This document shows positions 1 through 7,889 of a DNA stretch of 64,000 nucleotides, in pieces. How positions within the stretch are numbered: the first letter of the stretch is position 1; the number at the start of each line of letters is the position of its first letter. Location of the stretch: contig NZ_LNUV01000006.1 of the NCBI RefSeq assembly GCF_001512285.1, positions 1,159,273 to 1,223,272 on the forward strand. The letters run 5' to 3'. A model generated the notes under the pieces. It was given only the letters and a program-made list of their open reading frames with translations, did no database searches and was not told the origin of the DNA. The translations under genes and the position numbers were made by a program. The DNA is from Arthrobacter sp. EpRS71 (lineage in GTDB: Bacteria; Actinomycetota; Actinomycetes; Actinomycetales; Micrococcaceae).

Positions 1-1095
1 GGACAGAGCAATGGTGATCAGCACGGCAACCGTCTGGGCAATGAGCTGCTGCGGGCCGCCGCCGTAGAAGAGACCGCCGGCGGTGCCCTCGGTGGGAAAG
101 GCGATGAAGCCCAAGGAAAGCGTGCCGATGACGCCGGCGCCGAAGTGCACGCCCACCACGTCGAGGGAGTCGTCGAAGCCGAACTTGTACTTCAGGTCAA
201 CGAACACAGCGCAGGCGGCGCCGGCAACGAGGCCGAGGCCGAGGGCAGCGAGCGGGCTGATGTTGGCGCACGAAGGTGTGATGGCCACCAAGCCGGCCAC
301 TACGCCGGAAGCCGCACCCAGCGACGTCGGGTGCCCGTGACGGATCTTCTCCACAACAAGCCAGCTCAGCATCGCGGCCGCCGGAGTGACCAGGGTATTG
401 ATCCAGATGAGGCCCGCCTGCTCGGCGGTGGTTGCTGCGCCGCCGTTGAATCCGAACCAGCCGAACCAGAGAATGGCCGCGCCGATCATGATGAACGGGA
501 CGTTATGCGGACGGTGATTGGGGTCTTTGGCGAATCCGTGACGCTTTCCCACGATCAATGCGAGGACGAAAGCGGCGGTTCCGGAACTGACCTCAACCAC
601 TGCACCACCGGCGAAGTCGATGACCTGACCGAAGATTTGGGTGACGGCACCACCGGCGCTCATGAGGCCGCCGCCCCAGATCATGTAGGCCAGCGGGCAG
701 TAGACCACGGTGATCCAGATCGGTACGAACAGTGCCCAGGCGCCGAACTTGGCGCGGTCGGCAATTGCTCCGCTGATCAGGGCCACGGTGATGATGGCGA
801 ACGTGGCAGCGAAGCCTGCCTTGATGAGATCGGGCGAGCCGATCAGATCCTGGAGGCCGAAGTGTGCGAAGGGGTTGCCGAACAGGCCGAGGAAGCCGTC
901 GCCGGTGGTCATCGAGTATCCCCACAGAACCCACACCACACCGACGATGCCCGCAGAGATGAAGCTCATCATGATCATGTTGAGCGCTGCCTTGGCGCGG
1001 GTCATGCCACCGTAGAACAGGCCGAGGCCGGGGGTCATGAACAGCACCATTGCCGCCGACAACATCATCCAGACGTGTTGCGCAGAGATCTCCAC
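1..1095 (-). CDS. amt: Ammonium transporter (Amt family), C-terminus beyond window
   Basis: Integral membrane channel for ammonium uptake. The minus-strand frame is open from the GTG at 1093-1095 to the window edge (365 codons) and reads as consecutive hydrophobic helices. Family landmarks are visible: the N-terminal LFYGGM segment, the DFAGGAVVE signature near residue 160, the FGFNGG stretch and DVVGVHFGAG with the second pore His. The first pore His of the usual twin-His pair is replaced by Glu at residue 168 (bases 592-594). A GAAGGGA ribosome binding site precedes the GTG. A GlnR-like box lies about 76 nt upstream, which suggests induction under nitrogen limitation. A glnK or glnD neighbour, common after amt, would lie outside the window. 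The family call is secure; the end is missing. Confidence 0.95.
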   Translation of the reverse strand, partial: MEISAQHVWMMLSAAMVLFMTPGLGLFYGGMTRAKAALNMIMMSFISAGIVGVVWVLWGYSMTTGDGFLGLFGNPFAHFGLQDLIGSPDLIKAGFAATFAIITVALISGAIADRAKFGAWALFVPIWITVVYCPLAYMIWGGGLMSAGGAVTQIFGQVIDFAGGAVVEVSSGTAAFVLALIVGKRHGFAKDPNHRPHNVPFIMIGAAILWFGWFGFNGGAATTAEQAGLIWINTLVTPAAAMLSWLVVEKIRHGHPTSLGAASGVVAGLVAITPSCANISPLAALGLGLVAGAACAVFVDLKYKFGFDDSLDVVGVHFGAGVIGTLSLGFIAFPTEGTAGGLFYGGGPQQLIAQTVAVLITIALS

Positions 1096-1170
1096 CTGCG
1101 TTCCCTTCTCGTTGAGTCCAACCCCCCGATCAATATTCGGTGAGCTATGTTTCCGACTCAGAAGAGCTAA

Positions 1171-1186
1171 GTTGCAGGTAAGTTAC
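1171..1186 (-). promoter_or_regulatory. Candidate GlnR box upstream of amt
   Basis: On the minus strand this reads GTAAC-N6-GCAAC, which fits the actinobacterial GlnR pattern of two GTNAC/GNAAC half sites separated by six bases. It lies 76 nt upstream of the amt start codon. An AT-rich TATTGA segment (1129-1138), which could serve as a -10 element, lies between the box and the gene. Position and target gene both suit nitrogen control; the assignment rests on pattern matching only. Confidence 0.5.
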
Positions 1187-1235
1187 AGAAATCCCCCGTA
1201 GGTGAAGATCACGTCACTGGCATGTTTCCAGGATG

Positions 1236-2476
1236 TTAACGGCGCTTCTCACGAGGCCCGGCGGGGTAGCCTCCGCGACGGCTGGCGATGATGATCACCA
1301 AGGCAACCGCTGTAGGCAGTGCCGCGGCCAAGGGCACCAATTGGGCGCCCACGGTGGTGAGGGCGAAGGCTCCATAGACGGCACCCACGGCGATACCCAG
1401 TTGGATGGTCACCACTGTGAGACCGTTGGCAGCGTCTTTGTGCTCGCCGCCGGCCCGGAGAATCGCGGCCTGGTTGTAGATGCCCACCGCGCCGAACGCG
1501 ATGCCCCACAGCGTCATCAACCCGAACGCACCCACCCAGGTGCCCCCAGTGCAGGAAGCAGGGCGAACGCCAGCGTCAAGAGTACGACGGCGGCAATCAC
1601 CGCAGTGCGCGGGCGGGAGTCGGCCGTCATGCCGGCAATCCAGATACCCACCAAGCTCGCAATTCCCACCACGGACAGGGAGAGACTGGTTGCGGATTCC
1701 GGCAATCCGGACGCGAGCAGGAACGGCGCCACGTAGGTGAACAGTGTGAAATGGGCCAGCAACAGGAGAGGCCACGCAATGGCGATGGCCACGACGCCGG
1801 GCAGTTTCATGGCGGCCCGGAGGGATGGGGTTTTTTGGCTGGCGTGGTCGTGCGCGCCGGGGAGGAGCCAGAACGCCAGTACGGCCAAGAGCGCGCCCAC
1901 TCCAGCCAGAACCAGGAACGACGCCCGCCAGGTCATGAGGGAACCCATCAACGTTCCGATGGGAGCACCCACGGCCAACGCAATGCTGTTGCCGCTGAAG
2001 ACCACAGCCATGGCTTTGCCTACCGAATGCGCGGGCACAATCCGGGCCACGTAGGGGGCCATGCTGGACCACAACATGCCATGCGCGATACCGCCCAGGA
2101 GCCGCGCCCCGATGGCCCAACCCAGGGTTGGGCTCAAGGCCAGGAGAACGTTACTGAGGGCAAACGCCAGCACCGTGGCGATGAGCAGGGTCTTGCGCGG
2201 AACCCGTCCTGAGAGGAAGCGGGACAGGGGCAGGGCGGTAAAAACGATGATCGCTGCATAGACCGCAGTCAGCGAACCTACTGCGGACTCTTCCACTTGG
2301 AGTTCCCGGCTGATTTGGGGGAGCAGACCCGAGGGCAGGAGTTCGGTGGTCACTGCCGTGAAACCGGCAGCCGCCAGCACCAACAGTCCTCCCCACGGGA
2401 TCTTTTTCGGCTGCTGAGTTTCAGCACGAGACGCCTCGGATGATGGCGTTCCGACGACCACGGGGTCCTGCTTCAA
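1236..2476 (-). pseudogene. MFS efflux transporter, frameshifted
   Basis: A DHA1-type drug or sugar efflux MFS permease that would be about 413 residues and twelve helices if intact. It starts at a TTG (2474-2476) preceded by GGAG. The first 319 codons carry nine or so helices and then run into a stop at 1517. The last helices continue in another frame down to 1236 (segment beginning TWVGAFGLMTLWGI). The two frames join if one G is added to the G run at 1543-1547 (C5 on the plus strand), giving a smooth ALGGTWVGAFG reading. So this is a one-base deletion in a homopolymer, a sequencing error, or less likely a slippage site. The gene stands alone, convergent with amt's upstream region and divergent from the amidotransferase. 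Confidence 0.8.
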
Positions 2477-2627
2477 AGATTGCTCCTCTGGAATGAGTCA
2501 TGGGTTATGTCATGGGGGTCCCTACAACGTTATGCAGCCACGGCGATGCGAGGGAGTCTCTGCGAGAAACCCCCTCCGGTTGGCAACACACTTTGTCCGT
2601 CAGTCATTCCTCGCGCAGACTGGGCCT

Positions 2628-3359
2628 GTGAAGCCCTTTCTCTTGCTGGCCACCCGAGCCGAAGACGCCGCTGCCGATGACGAGTACCAGGCCTACCTAC
2701 GCTACTGCGGCCTGAAACCGGACGAATTGGTCCGCATACGGCTGGAATCCGGGCCTATGCCGGCCCTTGAACTGTCCGACTATTCCGGTGTGATCGTCGG
2801 CGGCAGCCCCTATACCTCCAGCGATCCTGTGGAGGAAAAGAGTGCAGCCCAGATCCGGGTTGAGACGGAACTCTCATCACTACTGGATCGAATCGTGGCC
2901 GAGGACTTCCCATTCCTGGGCGCTTGCTACGGCGTTGGCACGCTGGGCGTGCATCAGGGCGCTGTGATAGATCGTCAATTCGGCGAAGCAGTGGGCGCAA
3001 CCGGCATCACCCTGACCGCGGAGGGGCAACGTGATCCCATGCTGCACGGCGTCCCGCACTCGTTCGAAGCGTTCGTTGGGCACAAGGAAGCGTGCAGCAA
3101 TCTTCCCGAACATGCCGTTCTACTGGCCAGCTCGGCGGCCTGCCCGGTGCACATGTTCCGGATCAAGAACAACCTTTACGCCACGCAGTTCCACCCCGAA
3201 CTGGATGCCGATGGCCTGATCACCCGTATCAACATCTACAAGAACTCCGGCTATTTCCCGCCTCACACGGCGGATGAGCTCATCGCCGCCGCCCGGCGGT
3301 CATCCGTGACGGAGCCCATGCGTGTGCTGAGGAACTTCACGGAGCGCTACGCCCGCTAA
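2628..3359 (+). CDS. Class I glutamine amidotransferase-like protein
   Basis: A stand-alone class I (GATase1) domain of about 243 residues. The nucleophile elbow GACYGVG supplies the catalytic Cys, and QFHPEL supplies the His and Glu of the triad, so the glutaminase centre is complete. No synthetase domain is attached, as in GuaA-like or gamma-glutamyl hydrolase-like single-domain members; the acceptor is unknown. The open frame extends upstream to 2493, but the extra 45 residues are not family-like. The GTG at 2628 (reading VKPFLLLATRAED) gives the usual N-terminus, although no clear ribosome binding site precedes it. It diverges from the MFS gene and ends just before a block of palindromic repeats. 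Confidence 0.8.
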   Translation: MKPFLLLATRAEDAAADDEYQAYLRYCGLKPDELVRIRLESGPMPALELSDYSGVIVGGSPYTSSDPVEEKSAAQIRVETELSSLLDRIVAEDFPFLGACYGVGTLGVHQGAVIDRQFGEAVGATGITLTAEGQRDPMLHGVPHSFEAFVGHKEACSNLPEHAVLLASSAACPVHMFRIKNNLYATQFHPELDADGLITRINIYKNSGYFPPHTADELIAAARRSSVTEPMRVLRNFTERYAR

Positions 3360-3366
3360 CTCCCTC

Positions 3367-3645
3367 GTTGTGGGGCCTGGTTTGCGCCCTTCGCGCTTGA
3401 TTTGGTGGGCAGAGCGGGCCTGGCAACGTGGGGTGTTTGTTGTGGGGCCTGGTTTGCGTGCTTGGCGCTTGATTTGGTGGGCAGAGCGGGCCTGGCAACG
3501 TGGGGGTGTTTGTTGTGGGGCCTGGTTTGCGCCCTTCGCGCTTGATTTGGTGGGCAGAGCGGGCCTGGCATTGTGGGGGTGTTTGTTGTGGGGCCTGGTT
3601 TGCGTGCTTGGCGCTTGATTTGGTGCGCAGAGTGGGCCACGCAAC
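3367..3645. repeat. Four tandem copies of a 61-nt palindromic element (family A)
   Basis: Units lie at 3367-3427, 3439-3499, 3512-3572 and 3585-3645, each exactly 61 nt and separated by 11-12 nt. Each begins GTTGTGGGGCC and ends near GGCC-N2-GCAAC, so the ends are partly complementary. The centres alternate between two variants (GCCCTTCGCG and GTGCTTGGCG). The block fills the gap between two convergent genes. The same element recurs at 16453-16587 and 27771-27831. It behaves like a REP/BIME-type element or a bidirectional terminator; no function is shown by the sequence. Confidence 0.85.
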
Positions 3646-3646
3646 G

Positions 3647-3683
3647 CGAACGCTCGACGGCGGTAGTCGCCGTCGAGCGTTCG
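3647..3683. terminator. 16-bp perfect hairpin between convergent genes
   Basis: Left arm 3647-3662, five-base loop GTAGT, right arm 3668-3683, all 16 pairs complementary. There is no U-run on either strand. It lies 35 nt beyond the stop of the minus-strand flavoprotein and follows the repeat block, so it probably stops or stabilises transcripts from both sides. Confidence 0.6.
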
Positions 3684-3717
3684 GCCCCCAAAACGTCGGG
3701 TGTCCCCCAAGGTGCGG

Positions 3718-5343
3718 CTACGTGAGCCGGCCCGCCAAGTCTTCCCCCACCGCGAAGGCCCGTGTGATCGCGGAGCCCAAGGTAGCCCCGCCTCCGGGGT
3801 AGTTGTTGCGGAAGACCCCGGCCGAGACGTTGCCTGCCGCGTAGAGTCCCGGGATGGGCTGCCGCCGACGGTCAAGCACTCGCCCGTTGAAGTCCGTGGC
3901 CAATCCGCCCGAGGTTCCCAGCACTCCCGCGTGGATGGGAACGGCGTAGAACGGAGCAGCCAGCAGGGGAGCCAAGCAAGGGTTGGGTGTGTTGCCGGCG
4001 TCGCCCAGGAAACGGTCCTGCGGGGTGGCGCCGCGTCCGAACTCCGTGTCCACTCCTAAGGCAGCGTCCGCATTGAACTTGGCAACCGTGGCCTCGAGCG
4101 CGGCGGGGTTGATGCCCAGATCCAGTGCCAACAATTCAAGGCTCGGCGCAGACACCATCCACTCGGATGCCAAGCCCGGAGTGGAGCCCGCCACGGGGTA
4201 CTTGGCGAGGTACTTCGAGTCGAACACCAGCCATGCGGGGTTGTTCTGCTGCCGTCCGGTGTGCGGGTTGATGGACGCGAAAACCCGGCTGGCATCGTGA
4301 TAGTTGAGGGCTTCGTTGACGAAACGCTTGCCGTCGCTGTTCACGGTGATGGACCCCGGGAGTGTCATCTCGACGTTTCCCATCCGGCCTGAACGCTGCC
4401 CATCGTACTGATGTGCCGACGTCGATATGACCGGAACGCCCCACACAGCGGACATGTCCTCCACAGCCGCCCCGGCCTTAAGCCCAATCTCCAGGCCGTC
4501 GCCCTCGTTGGATGGTGCACTGATGGGCGTCACCGGATACGGCAGGAAGGCGCTGCGGAGCCGCGGGTTCCATTCGAACCCTCCGGTGGCGAGTACGACG
4601 GCGGTCGCGGCCACGTGCGCTCCGGCGCCGCCGCCGAGACGCACGTTCCATCCGGTGCCGGACGGCGACAAGTCCTCCACAGGACTGGAGGCAACGATGT
4701 GAACTCCATGATCCAAAGCGCTCGCAACAAGGCTGCCCACCAGTGCACCGCCCATGGTCCGGATCCCTGCGGAGGCCCGGCGTTCCACCAGCAACGGATC
4801 GGCGGCGCGGCCATTGAGTTCGTCGCGCTCGGTCATGGTGAGCAGCGGGAAGTAGGACGAGGGTCGGATCAGTTCCGAAAGGCCCGGGTAATTCTGGGGA
4901 TCGAACGCGTTGTTGTCCAGCCCGCGGCCGCCGTCCGCGGATCCTTTCCACTCCATGTGGTAGTCCGGGCGGGCGATGGGCACCATGGATACTTTGGTGG
5001 TGGCGTTGAGGAATTCGACGGCCCTGGGCGCCGTGGAGACGTACCAGTCGATCTCCTCGGCCGTCATCACGTGGCCGGCTGCCTCGGTAAGGTAGGCGAC
5101 GCCGTCGGCATGGCTGTCCTGGTACCCGGCAGCCTTGGCGAGGTGGTTGTTCGGCGCCCACATCACGCCACCCCCAGCCGCCGTGGTGCCTCCCAGCAGG
5201 GCAGCCTTCTCCACAACCAGGACGCTGAGACCGGCATCGGCCGAGCGGACGGCAGCCACCAGCCCGGCTGCGCCACTGCCCATGATGACGACGTCGTAGC
5301 TTGCGTTGAGTTGCTCGGGTGCGGTGAGGATGGGGGTGCTCAT
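3718..5343 (-). CDS. FAD-dependent oxidoreductase (3-ketosteroid dehydrogenase/fumarate reductase family)
   Basis: A 541-residue flavoprotein of the FAD_binding_2 type. The N-terminal dinucleotide fold is VVIMGSGAAGLVAA near residue 20, followed by the GGTTAAGGGVMWAPNN loop typical of KstD and flavocytochrome c-like desaturases. The C-terminal FAD contact region (YAAGNVSAGVFRNNYPGGGATLG) is intact. Such enzymes introduce or remove a carbon-carbon double bond next to a carbonyl. It overlaps the alcohol dehydrogenase by 4 nt (ATGA), so the two are co-translated. A second, 586-residue relative lies at 14687-16447 at the other end of the same island. The substrate is unknown. Confidence 0.85.
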   Translation of the reverse strand: MSTPILTAPEQLNASYDVVIMGSGAAGLVAAVRSADAGLSVLVVEKAALLGGTTAAGGGVMWAPNNHLAKAAGYQDSHADGVAYLTEAAGHVMTAEEIDWYVSTAPRAVEFLNATTKVSMVPIARPDYHMEWKGSADGGRGLDNNAFDPQNYPGLSELIRPSSYFPLLTMTERDELNGRAADPLLVERRASAGIRTMGGALVGSLVASALDHGVHIVASSPVEDLSPSGTGWNVRLGGGAGAHVAATAVVLATGGFEWNPRLRSAFLPYPVTPISAPSNEGDGLEIGLKAGAAVEDMSAVWGVPVISTSAHQYDGQRSGRMGNVEMTLPGSITVNSDGKRFVNEALNYHDASRVFASINPHTGRQQNNPAWLVFDSKYLAKYPVAGSTPGLASEWMVSAPSLELLALDLGINPAALEATVAKFNADAALGVDTEFGRGATPQDRFLGDAGNTPNPCLAPLLAAPFYAVPIHAGVLGTSGGLATDFNGRVLDRRRQPIPGLYAAGNVSAGVFRNNYPGGGATLGSAITRAFAVGEDLAGRLT

Positions 5344-6401
5344 GCGGTGGTTCCTGCCGGCATCTGGATGAGGATCTTGCCGATTTTCTCCGTGCGTCCC
5401 TGCATCAGGCGGTAAGCCTGGGGCAAGTCCGCGAAGGCGAAGCGGTGGGTCATGAGGGCTCTGGCTTGCTCCGGGTGTCTGGCCAGGAGGGCCAGGCCGT
5501 CCGGGATGAGGTTGAGGCTCATGCGGCTTCCCATGATGTCCAGTTCCTTGTAAGGGATGTCCTTCATGGAGATGTTGGCCTGCCTGGGCGAGATGCCTAC
5601 TTGGACGATCCTCCCGGCACTGGCCACAAGCCTGATGGCGTTCTCCAAAGACGAAGGGACGCCGGTGGCCTCGATGACCAGCTGGGGCCCGTAGCCATCG
5701 GTGAGTGCATCCAACCGAGGTCCTTGATGTGCGTCCGGGAAGTCACTACCAGGGGTGACCAGCAGGGTCTCCGCGGCGCCGAACCCGACGGCAAGGTCCA
5801 AACGGTGCTGCTCGGTATCGGCGCAGACCACGGTGACTCCCAGCTCTGTCAGATACAGGGTGGCCAACAAACCGATGGGACCGCTGCCCAGCACCAGCGC
5901 GGTTTCCCCGGCCTGGGGCCGGCCACGATTAACTGCTTGCATGGCGATGGACGCGGGTTCTCCCATGGCAGCGATATCCAAGGGAAGCTCATCCGGCACC
6001 GGGCAGAGCTTGTCCAGTGGGACACTGATCAGTTCAGTGAGGGCTCCGTCCGAGTAGCATCCCAGGCACCCCACGTTGTGGCAGACGTTGTAGCGCCCTG
6101 TGAGGCATGGGCGGCACTGGCCGCAATAGATGATGGGATTGATGGCCACGCGGTCGCCGATGCTGATGGCGGCGGTGTCATTGGAGACCTCGCCGGGCAC
6201 CAGTGCTTCAACGATCCCGGAGAATTCGTGACCTTGGATGAGCGGCAAAGCTGTGGGGTAGTCGTCTTCCCATATGTGAAGATCGGTGCCGCAGAGGGTG
6301 ACGTTGTGGACCCGGACCAGGGCGTGGCCTGGCTCAAGGGTGGGCTCCGGGGAGACCCGGAATTCAATGGTTTCTTTGGAGACGGTGACAGCGGACAACA
6401 T
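5340..6401 (-). CDS. Zinc-dependent alcohol dehydrogenase (threonine/sorbitol dehydrogenase-like)
   Basis: A 353-residue medium-chain dehydrogenase. The catalytic zinc ligands are Cys37 (LCGTD) and GHEF at about residue 57. The structural zinc loop CGQCRPC...C is complete near residues 97-111, and the Rossmann motif VLGSGPIG follows. It oxidises a secondary alcohol, probably with NAD, because an acidic residue (ADTEQ) ends the second beta strand. It lies between the YciI-like gene (9 nt gap) and the flavoprotein (4 nt overlap) in one transcription unit. The substrate is not deducible; polyols or hydroxylated ring acids would suit the context. Confidence 0.88.
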   Translation of the reverse strand: MLSAVTVSKETIEFRVSPEPTLEPGHALVRVHNVTLCGTDLHIWEDDYPTALPLIQGHEFSGIVEALVPGEVSNDTAAISIGDRVAINPIIYCGQCRPCLTGRYNVCHNVGCLGCYSDGALTELISVPLDKLCPVPDELPLDIAAMGEPASIAMQAVNRGRPQAGETALVLGSGPIGLLATLYLTELGVTVVCADTEQHRLDLAVGFGAAETLLVTPGSDFPDAHQGPRLDALTDGYGPQLVIEATGVPSSLENAIRLVASAGRIVQVGISPRQANISMKDIPYKELDIMGSRMSLNLIPDGLALLARHPEQARALMTHRFAFADLPQAYRLMQGRTEKIGKILIQMPAGTTA

Positions 6402-6410
6402 TCCGGGACC

Positions 6411-6743
6411 TCAGCCCTGGCCCGCAGCGTGGCCCGCGGGCTGAACATCCTGCACCACAGGGTCAGCACCGAAGAAGATGTTCCACTGGCGCACCGTGCG
6501 TTCCTGGATGAGCCCGGCGAGCTTGAATGGATCCTGGTCCATGAGGGCTTCGACGTCGGACTTGGAATCTCCGGAAATGATCAACAATGCGCCGGGAGTT
6601 TCCTCCGGACCGAAGGGACCGCTCTTGAGGAGGCGACCGCCGTCGAACTGGGCTTTGAGGAACTCAACATGAGACGGACGGACCGTATCCCGGCTGGCGG
6701 ATGTTGTGGGGGAGTAGGCGTAGGTAACGGCGAAAGTGGCCAT
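6411..6743 (-). CDS. YciI-like domain protein
   Basis: A 110-residue ferredoxin-fold protein of the YciI/YCII family: MATFAVTYAY at the start, the conserved His of RPSHVEFL, and the D-rich DQDPF segment where the family carries its His-Asp pair. Related proteins act as small dehalogenases or muconolactone isomerase-like enzymes, or have no known activity. The ATG at 6743 has a GAGGA site 7 nt upstream. The frame extends further upstream to 6962, but that part is not coding in character. First gene of the minus-strand operon with the dehydrogenase and flavoprotein. Confidence 0.82.
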   Translation of the reverse strand: MATFAVTYAYSPTTSASRDTVRPSHVEFLKAQFDGGRLLKSGPFGPEETPGALLIISGDSKSDVEALMDQDPFKLAGLIQERTVRQWNIFFGADPVVQDVQPAGHAAGQG

Positions 6744-6855
6744 GAGGTTGTCCTCTTCATTGAGTGAGTGGGGGCTTTCCTCAATGCTGGGCAAACTATT
6801 AGATCCTGTCCAATACTTAGTTGCTCTCTCACTATGTGCGAGAACTACATAGTGT

Positions 6856-7752
6856 TCAGGGTGCCGGTGTGGGGAGCACTTCTTCGGCCAACCGCAGGGC
6901 TGCACGGACGGCCGGCGACGTTGCTGCCGGGTTCCACGCGAGACCGGAGAACAGCAGGACATCCTCCCCTTCCAAAGAGAGGAAGGCGGTGCCCGCCGGC
7001 ATGATTCCTTTGATGGATTCGGGCATCAGGCTGATTCCCACACCACCCGCTACCAAGGAAAGTGCAGTGTACGGATCGGCCACTTCCTGGCTGATACGAG
7101 GCCGGAAACCAGCGGCGGCGCAGGCTGCGAACGTGACGTCCCGGAGTGTGGACCCTTGAGCGGCAGGCATGGTGATGAACGGGTCGCCTGCGAGTTCGGC
7201 CATCCCCACCGAGGTCTGCCCGGCCAACGGGTGGTCCGCGGGAACTGTGACCCCCAGACGCTCCGTGGCAATCCGGCGGGTGGCCAACGACGGCGAGTCG
7301 ATGGGGAGGCCGATGAAGGCCAGATCCAGCACGTTGTTGCCCAACTGATGGAGTGCTTCCTGGGTCAGCAGCCCGCCATGCAATGTCACCTCCAGTTGCG
7401 GGTAATGCTGGCGAAGAGCACGCGCCAAAGGGGGAAGCGTGGTGTGGTTCAACGCCCCGGAAAAGCCAATGGCAAGCTTGCCGTAAACGGTCCCGGTTCC
7501 GGCGTTCACTGCCCGGCGGGCCAAGTCCACTTCGTCGAGGATTTTCCGGGCGTGCGGCAGCAGTGAATGCCCGGCTGCCGTTAGCGTGACAGACCTGGTG
7601 TTGCGTTCGAACAACGCCGACCCCACGTCCTTTTCCAGCTTCTTGATGGTTTGGCTCAGCGGTGACTGCGCCATCCGGAGCCGCTCCGCCGCGCGGCCGA
7701 AGTGAAGTTCTTCGGCCACCGCCAGGAAGGCCTCAATTTGCCGCAGTTCCAC
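6856..7752 (-). CDS. LysR family transcriptional regulator
   Basis: About 298 residues. The N-terminal winged helix (ELRQIEAFLAVAEELHFGRAA, then LSQTIKKLE) is followed by the periplasmic-binding-like effector domain. Two GTG starts, at 7764 and 7752, are possible. The downstream one follows GGGAGG by 4 nt and gives the usual VELRQIEAF start, so I prefer it. It is transcribed away from the IclR gene and towards the YciI operon, so it is the likely activator of that operon, of the divergent genes, or of both. The effector is unknown, presumably a pathway intermediate. Confidence 0.9.
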   Translation of the reverse strand: MELRQIEAFLAVAEELHFGRAAERLRMAQSPLSQTIKKLEKDVGSALFERNTRSVTLTAAGHSLLPHARKILDEVDLARRAVNAGTGTVYGKLAIGFSGALNHTTLPPLARALRQHYPQLEVTLHGGLLTQEALHQLGNNVLDLAFIGLPIDSPSLATRRIATERLGVTVPADHPLAGQTSVGMAELAGDPFITMPAAQGSTLRDVTFAACAAAGFRPRISQEVADPYTALSLVAGGVGISLMPESIKGIMPAGTAFLSLEGEDVLLFSGLAWNPAATSPAVRAALRLAEEVLPTPAP

Positions 7753-7805
7753 GTTGCCTCCCACATTTTCACGGTCAAGTGCAAGGCTATATTGGGTTCA
7801 CGTCC

Positions 7806-7868
7806 GGGATGGCCGGGGTGGCCGGGATGGCCGGGGTGGCCGGGGTGGCCGGGGTGGCAGGGATTGCC
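7806..7868. repeat. Seven 9-nt tandem repeats between LysR and IclR genes
   Basis: Seven units of GGG(A/G)TGGCC: 7806-7814, 7815-7823 and so on to 7868, the last two slightly degenerate. They lie in the divergent intergenic region, ending 12 nt before the IclR ribosome binding site. Because the period is nine, the units stay in frame with the IclR gene and would encode a Met-Ala-Gly-Val-Ala run if translation began upstream. Confidence 0.9.
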
Positions 7869-7889
7869 GAGAGGGTAACGGGAGGCATC

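Noticed and set aside
3367..3645. Regular repeats resembling a short CRISPR array
   Set aside because: The conserved units are 61 nt and the spacers only 11-12 nt with near-identical sequence; no cas genes are present. They are palindromic interspersed elements.
7809..7889. Earlier start of the IclR regulator through the 9-nt repeats
   Set aside because: In frame, but the GGGAGG site directly before 7890 and the normal family N-terminus favour the later ATG; kept only as a finding.
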